This document shows, piece by piece, positions 61,454 to 64,000 of a stretch of 64,000 bases of DNA (its first letter is position 1; each line of letters opens with the position of its first letter). The notes under the pieces are model-generated. The model saw only the letters and a list, made by a program, of their open reading frames with translations. It was not told where the DNA came from and searched no databases. The stretch lies in assembly GCA_963710175.1 (NCBI GenBank), contig CAVPZC010000001.1:558001-622000 (forward strand), given 5' to 3'. The stretch is from Phormidesmis sp963710175 (GTDB lineage Bacteria > Cyanobacteriota > Cyanobacteriia > Phormidesmidales > Phormidesmidaceae). The position numbers and the translations under genes are program-made.

Positions 61454-62413
61454 ATGGCTAAAACTGTATTTCGGAGCCGCCGCTCTGTAGTCGCTGGTCT
61501 GTGTAGTCTGCTGCTGTTTGCGTCTTTGGGCTGTACCGCTGGTGACCCGGGTGAGCCTGACGCGGGTGCAGACGAGACTGCAACTCCCGATTCGACAGAG
61601 CCTTTGTCTGTGGGCGCGATTCCTGACCAGGATCCGGAGAAGCTACAGCGACTTTATGGCAAGCTAGCGGACTATTTGAGCGCAGAATTAGGGGTGCCGG
61701 TGGAGTATCAGCCGGTGACTGACTATACGGCGGCGGTGACGGCGTTTAAGGTGGGCGATCTCGATGTAGTTTGGTTTGGCGGGTTGACTGGTGTGCAGGC
61801 TAGATTGCAGGTGCCGGATGCTGAGGCGATCGCCCAGCGTGACATTGACGCCGAGTTTCACAGCATCTTTATTGCCAATAGTGCCAGCGAGCTTGCCCCG
61901 GTTGAGAACCCAACCGATCTAGCCAGCCTCAAGGGCAAAACCTTTACTTTTGGTTCAGAGTCTTCGACCTCGGGCCGGTTGATGCCGCAGTATTTTTTAT
62001 CCGAGGCCGGCGTAGAACTGTCAGACTTCAAGGGCGATCCGGGGTTTTCAGACTCGCACGACGCGACGCTGAAGCTGGTTGAAGCTGGTAGCTACGATGC
62101 GGGCGCTATGAATGAGCAGGTGTGGCTAGACCGGGTGGCTGAGGGCGAGGTAGATGAGAGTAAAGTGCAGGCCATCTGGCAGACCCCGGCTTACTACGAC
62201 TATCACTGGGTGGTGAATAGCGATAAGCTCAACGAACAATACGGCGAAGGCTTCACTGAAAAAGTGCAGGCGGCATTGCTGAAGCTCGATGCGAGCAACC
62301 CTGATCAGGCTGAAATACTAGAGCTGTTTGGGGCTGAAAAGTTCATTGAAACTCAAAATAACAACTATGCCCAGATCGAGGCGGTAGGCCGTGAAATCGG
62401 CAAGATTAAGTGA
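61454..62413 (+). CDS. PhnD-like lipoprotein substrate-binding protein (putative selenate/oxyanion ABC importer)
   Basis: The protein has 319 residues. The lipobox LLFASLGC (Cys about 27) follows a signal peptide. The fold is PhnD/PtxB type: PLSVGAIPDQDPEKLQRLYG, YQPVTDYTAAVTAFKVGDLD, VVWFGGLTGVQARLQ and RDIDAEFHSIFIAN. This sequence group is annotated, as I recall, as putative selenate-binding rather than phosphonate-binding; the ligand is not proven. It sits 5' of PhnC-like and PhnE-like genes, with a 23-nt overlap to the ATPase. Lgt elsewhere in the window would lipidate it. Confidence 0.85.
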   Translation: MAKTVFRSRRSVVAGLCSLLLFASLGCTAGDPGEPDAGADETATPDSTEPLSVGAIPDQDPEKLQRLYGKLADYLSAELGVPVEYQPVTDYTAAVTAFKVGDLDVVWFGGLTGVQARLQVPDAEAIAQRDIDAEFHSIFIANSASELAPVENPTDLASLKGKTFTFGSESSTSGRLMPQYFLSEAGVELSDFKGDPGFSDSHDATLKLVEAGSYDAGAMNEQVWLDRVAEGEVDESKVQAIWQTPAYYDYHWVVNSDKLNEQYGEGFTEKVQAALLKLDASNPDQAEILELFGAEKFIETQNNNYAQIEAVGREIGKIK

Positions 62414-63167
62414 GCCGGATGGCCCGGTTCTCAGCCTAAATAACGTCACCTGTCAGTTTGGTCAGCTAGTGGCATTGCAGTCGGTAAGTTTGGTGATCTC
62501 TCCCGGTGAGCGCGTTGCTTTAGTGGGACCTAGTGGAGCGGGCAAAAGTACGCTGCTGAGCTTGCTCAATGGGGCATTGAGTCCGTCTGGGGGAGAGGTG
62601 AGGGTGTTGGGGCGATCGCTGCAACACCTGCGGGGTGATCGCCGCCGTCAGCTACAGCGACAGGTTGGCATGGTCTATCAGCAGCACCATCTGGTTAGCA
62701 ATCTCCCGGTGATTCACAACGTCAATGCCGGTCATCTGGGACGCTGGCCGCTGTGGAAAGCGCTGTGGTCTCTGGTGTGGCCTAAGCAGGTGAATGTTGC
62801 CCGGCAGGCACTGGCTCAGTTGGGGCTAGCAGATAAGCTCTACGCGCGAACGGACCGGCTCTCGGGCGGTCAGCAGCAGCGGGTAGCGCTGGCGCGTGTG
62901 CTGGTGCAAGATCCGGCTATTGTGCTGGCCGATGAGCCGGTAGCTAGCGTTGATCCGGCGCGATCGCACGACATGATGAATTTGCTCAGCCAGATCGGTC
63001 AAAACAGAACGCTGTTGGTGAGCTTGCACGATGTGGATCTGGCAAAGGCTTATTGTGATCGCATTATCGGCCTGCGGCAAGGTCAGATAGTCTTTGATCG
63101 GCCTAGCGCCGCAGTCAGCCATCAGGATTTAGCTGAGCTCTATAGCTTAACAGCAGATGCTGCCTGA
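62391..63167 (+). CDS. PhnC-like ABC transporter ATPase
   Basis: The 258-residue reading starts at a GTG (MKSARLSEPDGPVLSLNNVT). It has Walker A VGPSGAGKSTLLSLLNG (about 44-60), the Q-loop VGMVYQQHHLV, the signature RLSGGQQQRVALARVLVQDP and Walker B IVLADEPVASVD, plus the switch His in LVSLHDVDLAK. It energises the importer of the adjacent binding protein. The start codon lies inside the preceding gene (23-nt overlap), so translation is coupled. Confidence 0.93.
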   Translation: MKSARLSEPDGPVLSLNNVTCQFGQLVALQSVSLVISPGERVALVGPSGAGKSTLLSLLNGALSPSGGEVRVLGRSLQHLRGDRRRQLQRQVGMVYQQHHLVSNLPVIHNVNAGHLGRWPLWKALWSLVWPKQVNVARQALAQLGLADKLYARTDRLSGGQQQRVALARVLVQDPAIVLADEPVASVDPARSHDMMNLLSQIGQNRTLLVSLHDVDLAKAYCDRIIGLRQGQIVFDRPSAAVSHQDLAELYSLTADAA

Positions 63168-64000
63168 GCGATCAATCTCTCGAAGTCAAGGTGGCTTGCT
63201 GCTGTGGGTCGGCCTGGTCTCCTGGTCCCTGTGGCTAGCTGGGCTGGGTCGCAGTCCGATTATTAACTGGGCGGGTCTACCACTGCTGGGCCAGTTTTGG
63301 GCGGCGATGTTCCAGCCTGCGCTGGACGGTGAATTCGTCAGGGTGATTGGGTCGGCAACCTTGACGACGCTGGCCTTTGCGGTTTGTGGTACGGCTTTGA
63401 GCTTAATCATCGGCTTGTTTGGGGGCGTAGCCTGTTCGCAAGTTTGGTGGCAGGTGTGCTGGCCGGGCGCGGCGGGGCAACGCCTGTGGATAGCGCTGCG
63501 GGGGACTTTGGTGATTCCTCGGGCAATTCATGAGCTGATCTGGGGGCTGCTGCTGCTGAACGTGCTGGGGCTAGATCCAATGGTGGGGGTGTTGGCGATC
63601 GCCATTCCCTTTGGTGCCATCACCGCCAAGGTTTTCTCTGAAATTTTGGACGAGACGCCCACTGCCCCCTTGCAGTCTTTGGTTAACAGTGGCGTTCGAC
63701 CAGGCATCGCTTTCATCTATGGCCATCTGCCACAGGCGCTGCCCAATCTGATTTCCTATGGGTTCTATCGGTTTGAATGCTCGCTGCGGTCGGCGGCAGT
63801 GCTGGGAGTGATTGGCGCTGGCGGGCTGGGCTACCAAATTTTTTTGAGCCTTAAGTCTTTGCAGTATGAGCAGCTATGGACAGGGTTTTATGCGTTGATT
63901 TTGCTCAATGGGCTGGTGGATGCGTGGAGTGGCTGGCTGCGGCGGCGGATGGGATTTGTCAGTCGGATGGATTTGGTGGGGCAGCAGGATAAGGAAGAAA
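63157..64000 (+). CDS. PhnE-like ABC permease, 3' end outside window
   Basis: An open frame starts at an ATG at 63157 (MLPERSISRSQGGLLLWVGL) and runs through the window end, 281 codons. It overlaps the ATPase gene by 11 nt. It has at least five hydrophobic helices and the permease coupling segment VNSGVRPGIAFIYGHLPQAL followed by SYGFYRFECSLRSAAVLGVI and GAGGLGYQIF. This is typical of PhnE-type permeases. A second domain or end may follow beyond the window. Confidence 0.9.
   Translation, partial: MLPERSISRSQGGLLLWVGLVSWSLWLAGLGRSPIINWAGLPLLGQFWAAMFQPALDGEFVRVIGSATLTTLAFAVCGTALSLIIGLFGGVACSQVWWQVCWPGAAGQRLWIALRGTLVIPRAIHELIWGLLLLNVLGLDPMVGVLAIAIPFGAITAKVFSEILDETPTAPLQSLVNSGVRPGIAFIYGHLPQALPNLISYGFYRFECSLRSAAVLGVIGAGGLGYQIFLSLKSLQYEQLWTGFYALILLNGLVDAWSGWLRRRMGFVSRMDLVGQQDKEE

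Overview
The window is a stretch of cyanobacterial chromosome. The evidence is a complete beta-carboxysome (ccm) locus next to a CO2-uptake NDH-1 gene set, frequent GCGATCGC (HIP1) octamers, the cyanobacterial-type tmRNA tag, and several cyanobacterial families (BtpA, CupB/ChpX, Sll1797-like chorismate lyase, DUF3134, DUF2811, fibrillin-like). The base composition and mixed gene content suggest a filamentous Leptolyngbya/Phormidesmis-like lineage, but this is not provable from the sequence alone.

Layout. 1-6.2 kb: end of a secreted protein, a MITE-like element inserted in a 38-bp tandem repeat, HU, cobD and a dihydrolipoamide-dehydrogenase-like flavoprotein, a dispersed 72-bp repeat, a LysR regulator, and a decayed Zn/Cd-type P-ATPase. 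6.2-11.3 kb: DEAD-box helicase, rimO, btpA, and a VKOR-thioredoxin fusion. 11.3-21.6 kb: the carbon-concentrating block. ccmK2-K1-L-M-N-O reads leftward and ndhF-ndhD-cup reads rightward from a shared 430-bp control region. CcmM has a gamma-carbonic-anhydrase domain, five Rubisco-small-subunit-like repeats, and a visible internal translation start for the short form. 21.6-32.6 kb: SLH-anchored beta-lactamase-fold protein, copper P-ATPase, an NtcA-like Crp regulator divergent from a stand-alone ArgS-DALR-like gene with a perfect GTA-N8-TAC box between them, CDF transporter, chorismate lyase, tRNA-Leu(GAG), accC.

32.6-48.9 kb is mainly housekeeping: ispF-trmD, a sigma-like/TPR pair, lgt, cobM, an M3 peptidase, a GGDEF protein with a degenerate receiver, mgtE, DUF502-nusB, ftsY. 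48.9-64 kb: a protein with LPGHRPI repeats, ssrA (tmRNA), mraY, DUF3134, fibrillin, a PD-(D/E)XK nuclease, a cation/proton antiporter, cobI, a TonB-like protein, PHP phosphoesterase, DUF2811, an intergenic region with helically phased DnaA boxes, and a PhnD/PhnC/PhnE-type ABC importer (possibly selenate/oxyanion) truncated by the window end.

Functionally the clearest unit is CO2 acquisition: the NDH-1/Cup complex hydrates CO2 to bicarbonate in the cytosol, and the carboxysome shell and CcmM/CcmN scaffold package Rubisco and carbonic anhydrase. Cobalamin genes (cobD, cobM, cobI) are scattered. No CRISPR array, intact transposase, prophage or recognisable defence island was seen. The most interesting unexplained items are the MITE, the 72-bp palindromic dispersed repeat, the DnaA-box cluster, an orphan minus-strand terminator that suggests a small RNA, and the DALR/NtcA-like locus.
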